A stretch of DNA of 64,000 bases from Kiloniellales bacterium. GTDB taxonomy: Bacteria; Pseudomonadota; Alphaproteobacteria; Kiloniellales; JAKSDN01. The translations under genes were made by a program, and so were the position numbers. Below are positions 33,540-42,039 of the stretch, one piece after another. The stretch is taken from the NCBI GenBank assembly GCA_028280455.1, contig JANQLT010000105.1:1-64000 (forward strand), in the 5' to 3' direction. Below the pieces are notes generated by a model. It worked only from the letters and a program-made list of their open reading frames with translations. It ran no database searches and was not told where the DNA came from. Numbering within the stretch: position 1 is the stretch's first letter; each line of letters opens with the position of its first letter.

Positions 33540-34430
33540 ATGACTGTGAAGCGAATGCTACTCAGCGCCTGCTTCGCGTTGGCCTTGCCGGCCGGCGCCC
33601 AGGCGGGGCCGTTGGATGGCTTTTTGGTCGGGATCTTCGACACCGATAGCGGCTTCGACTTGGAGACGAGCGGCATCGTCTTCATGAATACGCTCAACGA
33701 CGGCTACAAGAACCTGTCGGATTCGCGGACCAGCTCCTTCGATCTGCACGACGGCGAGCACTTCAACGGCAAGGCGCGGACCGCCGCCCGGCGCTCCATG
33801 GTGCCGATGGACGAGGTGACCGACCGCGACCTGAACGAGACCGACAACGCCGCCCTGTCGCAGGCCTATCTCCGGCTGCGCCGCGCCTTCATCAAGGGCG
33901 CCAAGGAAGTGGCGCCGGTCGACACCGCCTATGCCCAGGTCGCCTACGACTGCTGGATCGAGGCGGCGGAAGCCGGCCGCGACGAGGACGCCGCGCGCTG
34001 CCGGCAGGAGTTCAACGACCGCATGGCCCGGGTCGAGGAGCTGGCCAACTACGGGCTGCGCGAGGCCTCGCTGTTCCCGGGACCGCCGGAGCCGGCCGAG
34101 CCCGAGCGCTACATGGTCTACTTCCAGTTCGACAGCACGGTCATGACGCAGGCCGGGCGCGAGGCGCTGGAGCGGGCGATCCGCGACGCGCTCGCCGACC
34201 CCAACACCTCCGTCAAGCTGGTCGGCCATGCCGACACCTCCGGCCCGCGGGGCTACAACCAGGGCCTCTCCGAGCGCCGCACGAAGGTCGTGCTGCAGGA
34301 GATGGAGGCCGCCGGCATCGACATGTCGCGACTCCAGGGCAGCTCGGTCGGCGAGGGCATGCCGCTGGTGCCGACCGGCGACAATGTCCGCAACCCCTTC
34401 AACCGCGTGGTCGAGGTCGATCTGCTGTAA
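33540..34430 (+). CDS. OmpA-family outer membrane/peptidoglycan-binding protein
   Basis: A 296-residue protein. The signal peptide ('LLSACFALALPAGAQA') is followed by a mainly helical region (about 20-180) I do not recognise, then an OmpA C-terminal domain (about 190-296) with 'YFQFDSTVMT', 'VKLVGHADTSGPRGYNQGLSERR' and 'GEGMPLVPTGDNVRNPFNRVVEVDL'. The Asp in 'GHAD' and Arg in 'NRVVEV' are the residues that grip diaminopimelate in peptidoglycan. It may anchor the neighbouring secretion machine, but an unrelated envelope role is equally possible. A strong terminator follows. Confidence 0.87.
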   Translation: MTVKRMLLSACFALALPAGAQAGPLDGFLVGIFDTDSGFDLETSGIVFMNTLNDGYKNLSDSRTSSFDLHDGEHFNGKARTAARRSMVPMDEVTDRDLNETDNAALSQAYLRLRRAFIKGAKEVAPVDTAYAQVAYDCWIEAAEAGRDEDAARCRQEFNDRMARVEELANYGLREASLFPGPPEPAEPERYMVYFQFDSTVMTQAGREALERAIRDALADPNTSVKLVGHADTSGPRGYNQGLSERRTKVVLQEMEAAGIDMSRLQGSSVGEGMPLVPTGDNVRNPFNRVVEVDLL

Positions 34431-34460
34431 GCTGATCGATCGGCCGGCGCGCCGCGAACA

Positions 34461-34497
34461 GAAAAGCCCCTTCGGCCGCTGCCGGAGGGGCTTTTTC
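34461..34497 (+). terminator. Rho-independent terminator after the OmpA-family gene
   Basis: A 14-bp stem (AAAAGCCCCTTCGG with CCGGAGGGGCTTTT, one G-T wobble) with a six-base loop ends in a run of five T. It is 30 bases after the OmpA stop. This is the clearest terminator in the window. Confidence 0.9.
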
Positions 34498-34536
34498 GTT
34501 GCGCTGCGATAGCGGTGCCGCGCGCGCTGCCGAAGG

Positions 34537-34628
34537 GAAGCGAACCGCTCCCTCACCCGGCTCCGGCTAAGCTCAGCCTTCGGCTTCGCCAAGCCTAGCC
34601 GGAGCCGGGTGAGGGGGCGGTTCGCTTC
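34537..34628. repeat. Intergenic inverted-repeat element B
   Basis: Arms of 33 bp (34537-34569 and 34596-34628) pair with a single mismatch. The arm sequence is almost the same as in element A (29889-30043), and the shared 3' flank 'cgatgtcgacggcgac' also follows. Element B has a shorter loop, lacking the inner C-rich hairpin. Confidence 0.85.
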
Positions 34629-34717
34629 GATGTCGACGGCGACGGCCATCGGCGGCGATCGCCGGAGCGTCACCGGACGAGCCGACCGGTGACGAGTCCG
34701 CCCAAGCAGGGAACGCT

Positions 34718-36049
34718 TCAGCGTTCCCGCAGGGCGCGGTCGCGGGCCTTGAGGATCGGCTTGAGCAGGTAGTCGAGCACCGACTTCTCGCCGGTCAGGA
34801 TCTCCACGGTCGCGGTCATGCCGGGGATGATCGGCAGATCCTTCTCGGCATGGACCAGGGTGTTGCGGTCCGTGCGCAGATAGACGTGGTAGAAGCTCTC
34901 GCCCTGCTCGTCCTTGATGGTGTCGGCGCTGATGTTCTCCAGCGTCGCCTTGAGCCCGCCGTAGATCGAGAAGTCGTAGGCCGTGACCTTGATGGTCGAC
35001 TGCTGGCCGGGGCTCAGGAAGGCGATGTCGGCCGGCCGGATGCGCGCCTCGACGAGCAAGGTGTCGTCGAGCGGCACGATCTCGAGGATGTCCTCGGCCG
35101 GCCGGATCACGCCGCCGACGGTGTTGTGCATGATCTGCTTCACCGTGCCACGCACCGGCGAGCGCACCTCGGTGCGGGTCACCGTGTCCTCGCCGGCGAA
35201 GAGCGCCTCGGTGACCGACTGCAGCTCGGTCTTGGCCTGGCCCAGCTCGTCGGAGATCTGCGCCCGGTTGGTCGCGCGCAGCTCCTTGACCCGCTGCTGA
35301 GCCTCCTTGGCGCCCTGCTGCAGGCGCGGCACCGAGATCCGCACGGTCTTGATCTGGCCCTCGAGGTCGGCGATCTCCCGCTCGACGCGCAGCAGGTCGA
35401 CCTTGGGCATCAGGTTGCGGGCGACCATCGGCTGGGTGATGGCCAGCTCCTCGCGCGCCAGGGCGAGGCTGCGCTGGAGCTGATCGAGGCGGCTGCGCGC
35501 CTCCTGGATCTCCTGGGCCCTTTGGCTCGCCTGGGTCTCGAGCACGGCGACCTGGGCGTCGAGCTGCGCCTTGCGGTTCTCGTAGAGCAGCGACTCCGAG
35601 GCCGCCGCCTGCGGTGCTTCCTCCAGCACGTCGTTGGGGAAGCTCAGCTCTTCGCCGTCGAGCTCCGACTCGAAGCGGGCGATCTTCGCCAGCAGGCTCA
35701 GGTAGCGCGAGCGCATGTCGCGGAAGTCGGCCTGGGCGGAGGTGTTGTCGATGCGGATCAGGATGTCGCCCTGCTCGACGATGTTGCCCTCGCGCACCAG
35801 GATGTCGGCCAGGATGCCACCCTCCAGGTTTTGGATCACCTGGGTCTTGCTCGAGGGGATGATCGTCGCCTCGCCGCGGGTCACCTCGTCGAGCACGGCG
35901 TAGTGGGCCCAGACCAGGAAGCAGATGAAGAACAGCACGCTCATGATGGTGAGCATGTAGGCGAAGCGGTGGCCGCGCCGCCGGGTGGCGGCCTCGACCT
36001 CGGGCATGTAGTCGAGGTCGTCGGCGTCGTAGAGCTTGCCGAGGCTCAT
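34718..36049 (-). CDS. Type I secretion periplasmic adaptor, HlyD family (LapC-like)
   Basis: A 443-residue membrane-fusion protein. A cytoplasmic N-terminus is followed by one transmembrane helix (about 31-50, 'MLTIMSVLFFICFLVWAHY'), a lipoyl-type half-motif ('VIQNLEGGILADILVREGNIVEQGDILIRID'), a long coiled-coil hairpin (about 115-280), the second lipoyl half ('VRSPVRGTVKQIMHNTVGGVI') and a beta-barrel end typical of HlyD/PrtE ('GMTATVEILTGEKSVLDYLLKPI'). Its ATG overlaps the ABC exporter stop (ATGA), so the two are translationally coupled. It bridges the ABC exporter and the TolC channel. Confidence 0.92.
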   Translation of the reverse strand: MSLGKLYDADDLDYMPEVEAATRRRGHRFAYMLTIMSVLFFICFLVWAHYAVLDEVTRGEATIIPSSKTQVIQNLEGGILADILVREGNIVEQGDILIRIDNTSAQADFRDMRSRYLSLLAKIARFESELDGEELSFPNDVLEEAPQAAASESLLYENRKAQLDAQVAVLETQASQRAQEIQEARSRLDQLQRSLALAREELAITQPMVARNLMPKVDLLRVEREIADLEGQIKTVRISVPRLQQGAKEAQQRVKELRATNRAQISDELGQAKTELQSVTEALFAGEDTVTRTEVRSPVRGTVKQIMHNTVGGVIRPAEDILEIVPLDDTLLVEARIRPADIAFLSPGQQSTIKVTAYDFSIYGGLKATLENISADTIKDEQGESFYHVYLRTDRNTLVHAEKDLPIIPGMTATVEILTGEKSVLDYLLKPILKARDRALRER

Positions 36050-38538
36050 GCCTGCTCGCCCTGCTTGGCCGGTGCTTTGGGCGCGCTGCCGCTGCGCACC
36101 TGGCCGGACTTCAGCGCCTTGAGGACCTGGTCCTTGGGCCCGTCGGCGACGATGCGGCCGTGGTCGATGACCACCAGCCGGTCGACGAGGGACAGCAGCG
36201 AGCCGCGGTGGGTGACCAGGATCAGGGTCTTGCCCTCGAGGATCTTCTCGAGCCGGCTCTTGAACTGGCCCTCGGTGGCGTTGTCCATCGAGGAGGTCGG
36301 CTCGTCGAGCATCAGGACCGGCGGGTCGTGCAGCAGCGCCCGGGCGATGACGATCGACTGGCGCTGGCCGCCGGACAGCGCCATGCCGCGCTCGCCGACC
36401 GGCAGGTCGAAGCCCATGGGATGGGACTGCAGGAACTCGGTCACCCCGGCCAGGTCGGCGGCCCGCCGGACCGTCGCCTCGTCGAGATGGGGCGCGCCGA
36501 AGGCGATGTTGTCGCGCACCGAGCCGAAGAAGAGATAGTTGTCCTGGCTGACGTAGCCGATGTTGCGGCGCAGGTCCGCCGGATCGATCTGCCGCAGGTC
36601 GGTGCCGTCCATCAGCACCGCGCCCTCGGCGGGCTCGTAGAGGCCGAGCAGGAGGCGGGCGATGGTGCTCTTGCCGGAGCCGATGCGGCCGAGGATGCCG
36701 ACCCGCTCGCCGGGCTCGACCGTGAAGCTGATGCCGGCCAGCGCCTTGTCCTCCTGACCGGGATAGGCGAAGGCGACGTTGTGCAGCTCGATCTGGCCGC
36801 TGAGGCGTGGGCGGTGCAGGAAGCTCTTGCCCGGCTCGCGCTCGACCGGCGTCTTCATCAAGGAGTCGAGCGCCTTGAGGGCGACCCGCGACTGCTGCAG
36901 GCGTGTCAGCATGGTGGCGACGGCGCCGAGCGGCTGCAGGGCGCGCCCGGTCAGGATGGTCGCGGCGATCAGCGCGCCCATGGTGATCTCCGCCAGAGCG
37001 ATCTTGTGGACGCCGTAGACCACGACCGCCACGGTGGTGAGCTGGATCGCCACCTGGGTCAGGGTCGTCGCCAGGCCGGAAAGCCACTGCGCCTTGGCGG
37101 CCGAGCGCGCGGTCATGCCGACGAAGCGCTCCCAGGCCCGCTGCACCCGGCCCTCGGCCGAGATCGCCTTGATGGTCTCGACCCCCTCGATGGCCTCGAA
37201 CAGCAGGGCATGCTTCTGGCTCTGCTCGCGGTGGGTCTTCTCGATGACGTTGCGCAGCGGATACTGCAGGATCGCGCCGACCAGGATCACCAGGGGCACC
37301 ACGGCCAGCGGGATCAGCGCCACGTCGCCGGCGACCAGCCAGATCACGCCGATGAAGAGGAACACGAAGGGCAGGTCGACGAAGGCGACCAAGGTGCCCG
37401 AGGTGAAGAAGTCGCGCAGCGATTCGAAGTCGCGCAGATTGTTGGCCAGCGCCCCCGTCGAGGGCGGCTTCTTGTCGAGCCGCATGGCCATGACCTGCTC
37501 GAGCAGGCGGCTGGCGATGATCACGTCGGCGTTCTTGCCGGCGGTGTCGACGAAGTAGGTGCGCATGTTGCGCATCACGAACTCGAAGACGAAGACGATG
37601 CCGACGCCGAGCGCGAGCACCCAGAGCGTCTCCAGCGCGTTGTTCGGCACCACCCGGTCGTAGACGTTCATGATGAACAGCGGGCTGGCGATCGCGAACA
37701 TGTTGATCAGGATCGAGGCCAGCGCGACGTGGTTGTAGATCGGCCAGAACTTGCGGATCGTGCCCCAGAACCAGGCCTTGGGATCTGCCAGGCGGATCTC
37801 CGAGGAGCGGGCGTCGAACTTGTAGTCGGCCCGCAGGAAGATGGCGTAGCCGCTGTAGTCGCTCTGCAGCTCGGCGATGTCGCAGCGCTTGGCGCCGCCG
37901 CCTTCCGGCATGACGATCTCGGCCGAGCTGTTGTCCGGGTAGCTGACCAGGACGCAGGCGTTGCCGCCCTTGAGCAGCAGGATGCAGGGCAGGGTCAGCG
38001 GCAGGATGTCGGTGATCTTCTTGCGGGCCACCAGCTTGGCGCCCAGGCCGGCGCGGCCGGCGGCCTGGATCGCCAGCTCCGGCGTGAAGCGCGCGCCGCC
38101 GTGGGGCAGGCCGGCCTTGAGGGCCTGCTCCGAGATCGGCTTCTGGATCATGGTCGCGACCAGCGACAGGCAGGAGACCAGCGGGTCCTCGAAATCGACC
38201 GCCGCCGGGGAGATCTTCCAGCTCTGGGCCTCGCTCTCGCCGCCAGGCGTCGCCTTGAGGGCCTCGGTGATGGCCTTGGCCGCCGCGGCGGTCACGCTTT
38301 CCGCGGGCTGGGGCTCGGTCTCGGGGGCGGCCGGCGGCTCGGCACCCGGCTCAACCCCGGCTTCCACGCTCTCGAGGCGGCGCAGGGGCTCGGGCTGGCC
38401 GGCGGGCTCGCCGGCGGCGGCCTCGGGCGCGGCGCCGTCGGACATGCCGCCGTCGGGCATGCCCGCGTCGGGCGTCGCCTCGTCGAGCGTGCTGTCGGGC
38501 TCCGGCTCTTGCCGTGTCGCCTGCGTGCCGTCCGCCAT
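36046..38538 (-). CDS. Type I secretion ABC transporter with C39-like domain (LapB-like)
   Basis: An 830-residue exporter. Residues 1-108 are a disordered Ala/Pro/Glu/Gly-rich extension. A C39-like domain follows (about 112-240), lacking the catalytic Cys where bacteriocin exporters have one, as in RTX exporters, where it only binds substrate. Then come six transmembrane helices (about 260-560) and the ATPase domain with Walker A 'GRIGSGKST', signature 'LSGGQRQSIVIARAL' and Walker B 'VLMLDEPTSSMD'. The sequence resembles LapB exporters for giant adhesins. Its N-terminal extension is unusually long. Probable cargo is the RTX protein at 52100-54124. Confidence 0.92.
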   Translation of the reverse strand: MADGTQATRQEPEPDSTLDEATPDAGMPDGGMSDGAAPEAAAGEPAGQPEPLRRLESVEAGVEPGAEPPAAPETEPQPAESVTAAAAKAITEALKATPGGESEAQSWKISPAAVDFEDPLVSCLSLVATMIQKPISEQALKAGLPHGGARFTPELAIQAAGRAGLGAKLVARKKITDILPLTLPCILLLKGGNACVLVSYPDNSSAEIVMPEGGGAKRCDIAELQSDYSGYAIFLRADYKFDARSSEIRLADPKAWFWGTIRKFWPIYNHVALASILINMFAIASPLFIMNVYDRVVPNNALETLWVLALGVGIVFVFEFVMRNMRTYFVDTAGKNADVIIASRLLEQVMAMRLDKKPPSTGALANNLRDFESLRDFFTSGTLVAFVDLPFVFLFIGVIWLVAGDVALIPLAVVPLVILVGAILQYPLRNVIEKTHREQSQKHALLFEAIEGVETIKAISAEGRVQRAWERFVGMTARSAAKAQWLSGLATTLTQVAIQLTTVAVVVYGVHKIALAEITMGALIAATILTGRALQPLGAVATMLTRLQQSRVALKALDSLMKTPVEREPGKSFLHRPRLSGQIELHNVAFAYPGQEDKALAGISFTVEPGERVGILGRIGSGKSTIARLLLGLYEPAEGAVLMDGTDLRQIDPADLRRNIGYVSQDNYLFFGSVRDNIAFGAPHLDEATVRRAADLAGVTEFLQSHPMGFDLPVGERGMALSGGQRQSIVIARALLHDPPVLMLDEPTSSMDNATEGQFKSRLEKILEGKTLILVTHRGSLLSLVDRLVVIDHGRIVADGPKDQVLKALKSGQVRSGSAPKAPAKQGEQA

Positions 38539-38925
38539 GGGCCTCCTGCATCCCTTGCCCGCTTGGGGGTCGAATTCTTGAGGTCTAGGCCGTCCGCTCG
38601 CCGATTTGCCGAAGGGGGCAGGGCGGTAGGCGCCCGCGATCCCGGCTCGGCCCGGTGGTCCGCTGGGCTTAACCTAAACTACTTCGCAAAATCTTAACAG
38701 GTTCGGCTACTTGGCCGGATTCCTTGGCTTGCGGCTCCAGATGGAGATCGCGGCGCCGGCCGGCAAATCAAGTGACGGCGATCACCTCGGCCGGCCTCGC
38801 CGCGCCGCTCGTCGGGTCGGCGCCCTTCACAAATGATTATGACTTTTGGCAGAGGATCGGTCTCGCGGGTCAGGCAGACCCGCGCCCGAAGCCTGTGGTT
38901 CGGGCCTCTCTACAGGTAGTAGAGC
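38539..38925. other. Divergent intergenic region between exporter and flagellin-protease genes
   Basis: A 387-base gap between the starts of two divergent genes. It has AT-rich patches at 38668-38702 and 38830-38850 that could hold promoters, and the inverted pentamer AACCT/AGGTT around 38671-38703. I searched for sigma-54 (GG-N10-GC) and sigma-28 type flagellar promoters before the flagellin fusion and found no convincing match. Confidence 0.4.
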
Positions 38926-41376
38926 ATGTCACTGGCTGTGCTCCACAATGCGGCGGCGAACGTTGCCAGTCGCTTTCTGACGGCGAACGACGCCGCGGTC
39001 TCCCGCACGGTCGCCAAGCTGTCGGCGGGCCAGCGCGTCCTGGCCGCCCGTGACGACGCCGCCTCCCTCGCCATCGGATCCCGCCTCCGGGCCGAGGTCG
39101 CCTCCCTGGCGCAGGCCTCGATCAACGCCGGCCAGGCCGCCTCGATGCTGCAGGTGGCGGACGGCGCGACGGCGCAGATCGACGCCGCCATCGTCCGCAT
39201 GAAGGCCCTGGCGGTGCAGGCCTCCTCGGGGCAGGTCGGCTCTGTCGAGCGGGCCATGCTGGACACCGAGTTCCAGGCCCTGAAGGCGGAGCTCGACCGC
39301 ATCGCCAAGGTCACCAACTTCAACGGCCGCAGCCTGCTCGAGGGCGACGTCGAGGACGGCGTGGTCTACACCCTGCGCAGCAAGACGAGCAGCGGCGTGC
39401 TGTTCCTGAACGACCGGGCGCTCGGCCTCGGCGCCCAGTTCAGCCAGGATGACCTCAACGCCGGCCGGGTGACCTACCGGCACGACGGCACGACTGCGAC
39501 CAGCGAGACCCTGATCGTCTCGCTGTCGGACCGCGACGGCAACGCGATCGGCACGCAGACCGGCGAGGTCGACCGCCTGCAGTTCGAGACCGACGAGTAC
39601 CACACCTCCACCGGGCTCGATAACATCAAGGCCTCCGCCGCCTATGCCCGCGGCGCGACCGGTGCCGGAGTCACCCTGGCCGTGATCGACACCGGCATCG
39701 ACATCGACCACGCCGATTTCCAGAACAACCTCTCCCTCGCGGCCGACATCGTCGACAACACCGTCGAGGGACTGTCCTTCAGCTTCGCGGCCAACAGCTT
39801 CGTGTCCGGCGGCGGCGGCGAGGTCTCCGCGATCCGGGTCTACGACGTCGCCGAGGGCGTCGACCTCTTCGAGGCGGGCTACGTACCGACGGTGGACATC
39901 ACCGGCGCGGCGGCGGCCGCGGCGACGGTCACGCTGTCGCTCGGCGGCACGACCTACAGCGGAGCGATCAACCTGGTGTCCGGCGGGCCGCTGCAGACTC
40001 ACCTGGTGACCCTGACCGAGACGAACGGCAGCAAGACCATCGACATCGGGCTCGACACCACCATGTCGGCCGGCGCCATCACCTCGGCCGGCGCGCAGCT
40101 CGTGCAGTTCACGACCGCGACCACCGGCGACGGCAACGACGATACGGTGACCCCGGACCAGGGCCACGGCACCCATGTGGCCGGCATCGCCGCGGCCGAG
40201 AGGAACGGCATCGGCAGCCACGGCGTCGCTTTCGATTCCCGGATCGTCTCGGTCAACGTCGCCGCGGCGGGCGGCGGGCTCGACTTCAACGACGTGGCCG
40301 ACGCGATCGACCTGGCGCGGGCCAACGGCGCGGACGTCATCAACATGAGCCTCGGCACCGCCGGCTTCGGCACGCACAGCGCTCTGCAGACCGCCATCCA
40401 GCGCGCCGTCGAAGCCGGCATCGTGCTGGTCGCCTCGGCCGGCAACGACGCGCTTTCCGATCCCGGCTTCCCCGCCAACTTCGCCATCCAGTCGGAGGCC
40501 GGCGGCATGCTGGTCGCCGTGGTCGCCACCGACGATGGGGATGCGCTCGCCAGCTTCTCCAACCAGGCCGGCGTGGTGCAGCAGTTCTCGGTCGCCGCGC
40601 CCGGCGTCGGCATCATCTCGACGACGAACGACGGCCAGACCGGCAGCAACAGCGGCACCTCCATGGCGGCGCCCATGGTCGCGGGCTCGCTGGCCGTCCT
40701 GCGCGAGGCCTTCCCGGAGCTGTCCGGCGAGGAGCTGGTCAGCCTGCTGATGACCAGCGCGACGGACCTCGGCACGGCCGGCATCGACAGCACCTTCGGC
40801 CATGGCCTGATCGACCTGCAGGCGGCGACCAATCCGCTGCTGTCGCTGACCATCAACGTCAACGCGACCACGACCGTGGCGGGCGCGGTCAACCTGGCGC
40901 CGGAGACGACGGCGACGCTCGGCAAGAACGTCTTCGACTATACGACCCCCTTCGAGGGCCGCGTGGCGGTGGCCGACCGCGCCTTCACCTACCGGGTCGG
41001 CACCGGCTCCGCCGCGGCCGACGACATCTCCGTGGCCATCGGCTCGCTGACCGCCAACAGCCTCGGCCTGGACGACCTGACCATCGCCGGCGACGCCGGT
41101 GCGGCCGCGGCCAACGAGGCCCTGGACGCCGCGCTGTCGCAGGTCGTCTCGGTGCGCTCGGCCATCGGCGCCTCGCAGAACCGGCTGGAGGTCGCCATCA
41201 ACAACCTGACCGTGATCGGCGAGAACACCGAGGCGGCGCGCAGCCAGCTCGTCGATCTCGACGTGGCCAGCGAAGTCGTCCGCTTCACCAGCCGCAGCCT
41301 CCTGGCGCAGGCCAGCATCAGCATGCTGGCCCAGGCCAATCAGCAATCCGAGCTTCTGCTGGAGCTGCTCAACTAG
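38926..41376 (+). CDS. Flagellin with an inserted subtilisin-family (S8) serine protease
   Basis: An 816-residue chimera. Residues 1-140 are a flagellin D0/D1 N-terminus ('KLSAGQRVLAARDDAASLAI', 'AKVTNFNGRSLLEG'). Residues 705-816 are the flagellin C-terminal D1/D0 ('AIGASQNRLEVAINNL', 'LLAQASISMLAQANQQ'). Between lie a cadherin/CSPG-like repeat (about 145-205, 'FSQDDLNAGRVTYRHDG') and a complete S8 peptidase with D255 ('AVIDTGIDI'), H414 ('GHGTHVAG'), oxyanion N507 ('SAGND') and S579 ('SGTSMAAP'). About 105 extra residues separate the Asp and His blocks. It probably assembles in or caps a filament with the protease exposed. Neighbours are not flagellar genes. It overlaps the pyrophosphatase stop by eight bases. 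Confidence 0.93.
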   Translation: MSLAVLHNAAANVASRFLTANDAAVSRTVAKLSAGQRVLAARDDAASLAIGSRLRAEVASLAQASINAGQAASMLQVADGATAQIDAAIVRMKALAVQASSGQVGSVERAMLDTEFQALKAELDRIAKVTNFNGRSLLEGDVEDGVVYTLRSKTSSGVLFLNDRALGLGAQFSQDDLNAGRVTYRHDGTTATSETLIVSLSDRDGNAIGTQTGEVDRLQFETDEYHTSTGLDNIKASAAYARGATGAGVTLAVIDTGIDIDHADFQNNLSLAADIVDNTVEGLSFSFAANSFVSGGGGEVSAIRVYDVAEGVDLFEAGYVPTVDITGAAAAAATVTLSLGGTTYSGAINLVSGGPLQTHLVTLTETNGSKTIDIGLDTTMSAGAITSAGAQLVQFTTATTGDGNDDTVTPDQGHGTHVAGIAAAERNGIGSHGVAFDSRIVSVNVAAAGGGLDFNDVADAIDLARANGADVINMSLGTAGFGTHSALQTAIQRAVEAGIVLVASAGNDALSDPGFPANFAIQSEAGGMLVAVVATDDGDALASFSNQAGVVQQFSVAAPGVGIISTTNDGQTGSNSGTSMAAPMVAGSLAVLREAFPELSGEELVSLLMTSATDLGTAGIDSTFGHGLIDLQAATNPLLSLTINVNATTTVAGAVNLAPETTATLGKNVFDYTTPFEGRVAVADRAFTYRVGTGSAAADDISVAIGSLTANSLGLDDLTIAGDAGAAAANEALDAALSQVVSVRSAIGASQNRLEVAINNLTVIGENTEAARSQLVDLDVASEVVRFTSRSLLAQASISMLAQANQQSELLLELLN

Positions 41377-41902
41377 CGCCGCTGGCCAGCGCGATCGATC
41401 TCTCGATCATCCGGCAGGCCTCGTCGGCTTCGCCCCAGCGCTTGATCTCGACCCACTTGTCGCTCTCCAGGTCCTTGTAGTGCTGGAAGAAGTGCGAGAT
41501 CTGGTCGAGCAGGACCTGGGGCAGGTCGCGGTAGGAGCTGACGTTCTTGTAGTAGGGGTGCAGGGCGTCGACCGGCACGGCGAGGAACTTTTCGTCCAAC
41601 CCGGCCTCGTCTTCCATGATCAGGACGCCGATCGGCCGGGCCCGCACCACGCCGCCCGGCACCACCGCCGAGCGCGCCGCCACCAGCACGTCGGCCGGGT
41701 CGCCGTCGTCCGCCAGGGTGTGCGGGATGAAGCCGTAGTTGCAGGGGTAGCGCATCGCCGTGTGCAGGAAGCGGTCGACGAACATGGCGCCGGAGTCCTT
41801 GTCCATCTCGTACTTCACCGGCTCGCCGTGCAGCGGCACCTCGATCACCACGTTGATGTCCCAGGGCGGGTTCTGCCCCACCGGCACCTTGGAGAGATCC
41901 AC
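41369..41902 (-). CDS. ppa: Inorganic pyrophosphatase
   Basis: A 177-residue family I soluble pyrophosphatase, hydrolysing diphosphate to two phosphates in the cytosol. Landmarks include 'VVIEVPLHGEPVKYEMDKDSGAMFVDRFLHTAMRYPCNYGFIP', the metal-binding 'DDGDPADVLV' and 'EDEAGLDEKFLAVP'. The GTG at 41902 is chosen because AGAGGCG lies suitably upstream and homology begins there ('DLSKVPVGQNPP'). The gene converges on the flagellin-protease gene and their stop regions overlap. Length is normal. Confidence 0.95.
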   Translation of the reverse strand: MDLSKVPVGQNPPWDINVVIEVPLHGEPVKYEMDKDSGAMFVDRFLHTAMRYPCNYGFIPHTLADDGDPADVLVAARSAVVPGGVVRARPIGVLIMEDEAGLDEKFLAVPVDALHPYYKNVSSYRDLPQVLLDQISHFFQHYKDLESDKWVEIKRWGEADEACRMIERSIALASGAS

Positions 41903-42039
41903 GTCGTTTCGCCTCTTTGCCCCGTGAAGGGCGCAGTGGAGCGCGTTTGACCGGGCTCTGCAACCCAGGGGCCCTTGTCCGCCGCGCGCGCCGGGGTTAA
42001 CGCTGGGCGGCATCGAAACCTCGAGGGAAGGCTGACGAG

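Noticed and set aside
36160..38697. Plus-strand open frame of 845 codons opposite the exporter gene
   Set aside because: The minus strand encodes an intact ABC exporter with all motifs. The opposite frame is His/Asp/Gln/Gly-rich low-complexity shadow.
38539..38925. Flagellar sigma-54 or sigma-28 promoter before the flagellin-protease gene
   Set aside because: No GG-N10-GC with correct context and no TAAA-N15-GCCGATAA match good enough to report.
38929..41346. Minus-strand open frame of 805 codons opposite the flagellin-protease gene
   Set aside because: Same compositional artefact; the plus frame has two recognised families and correct catalytic residues.
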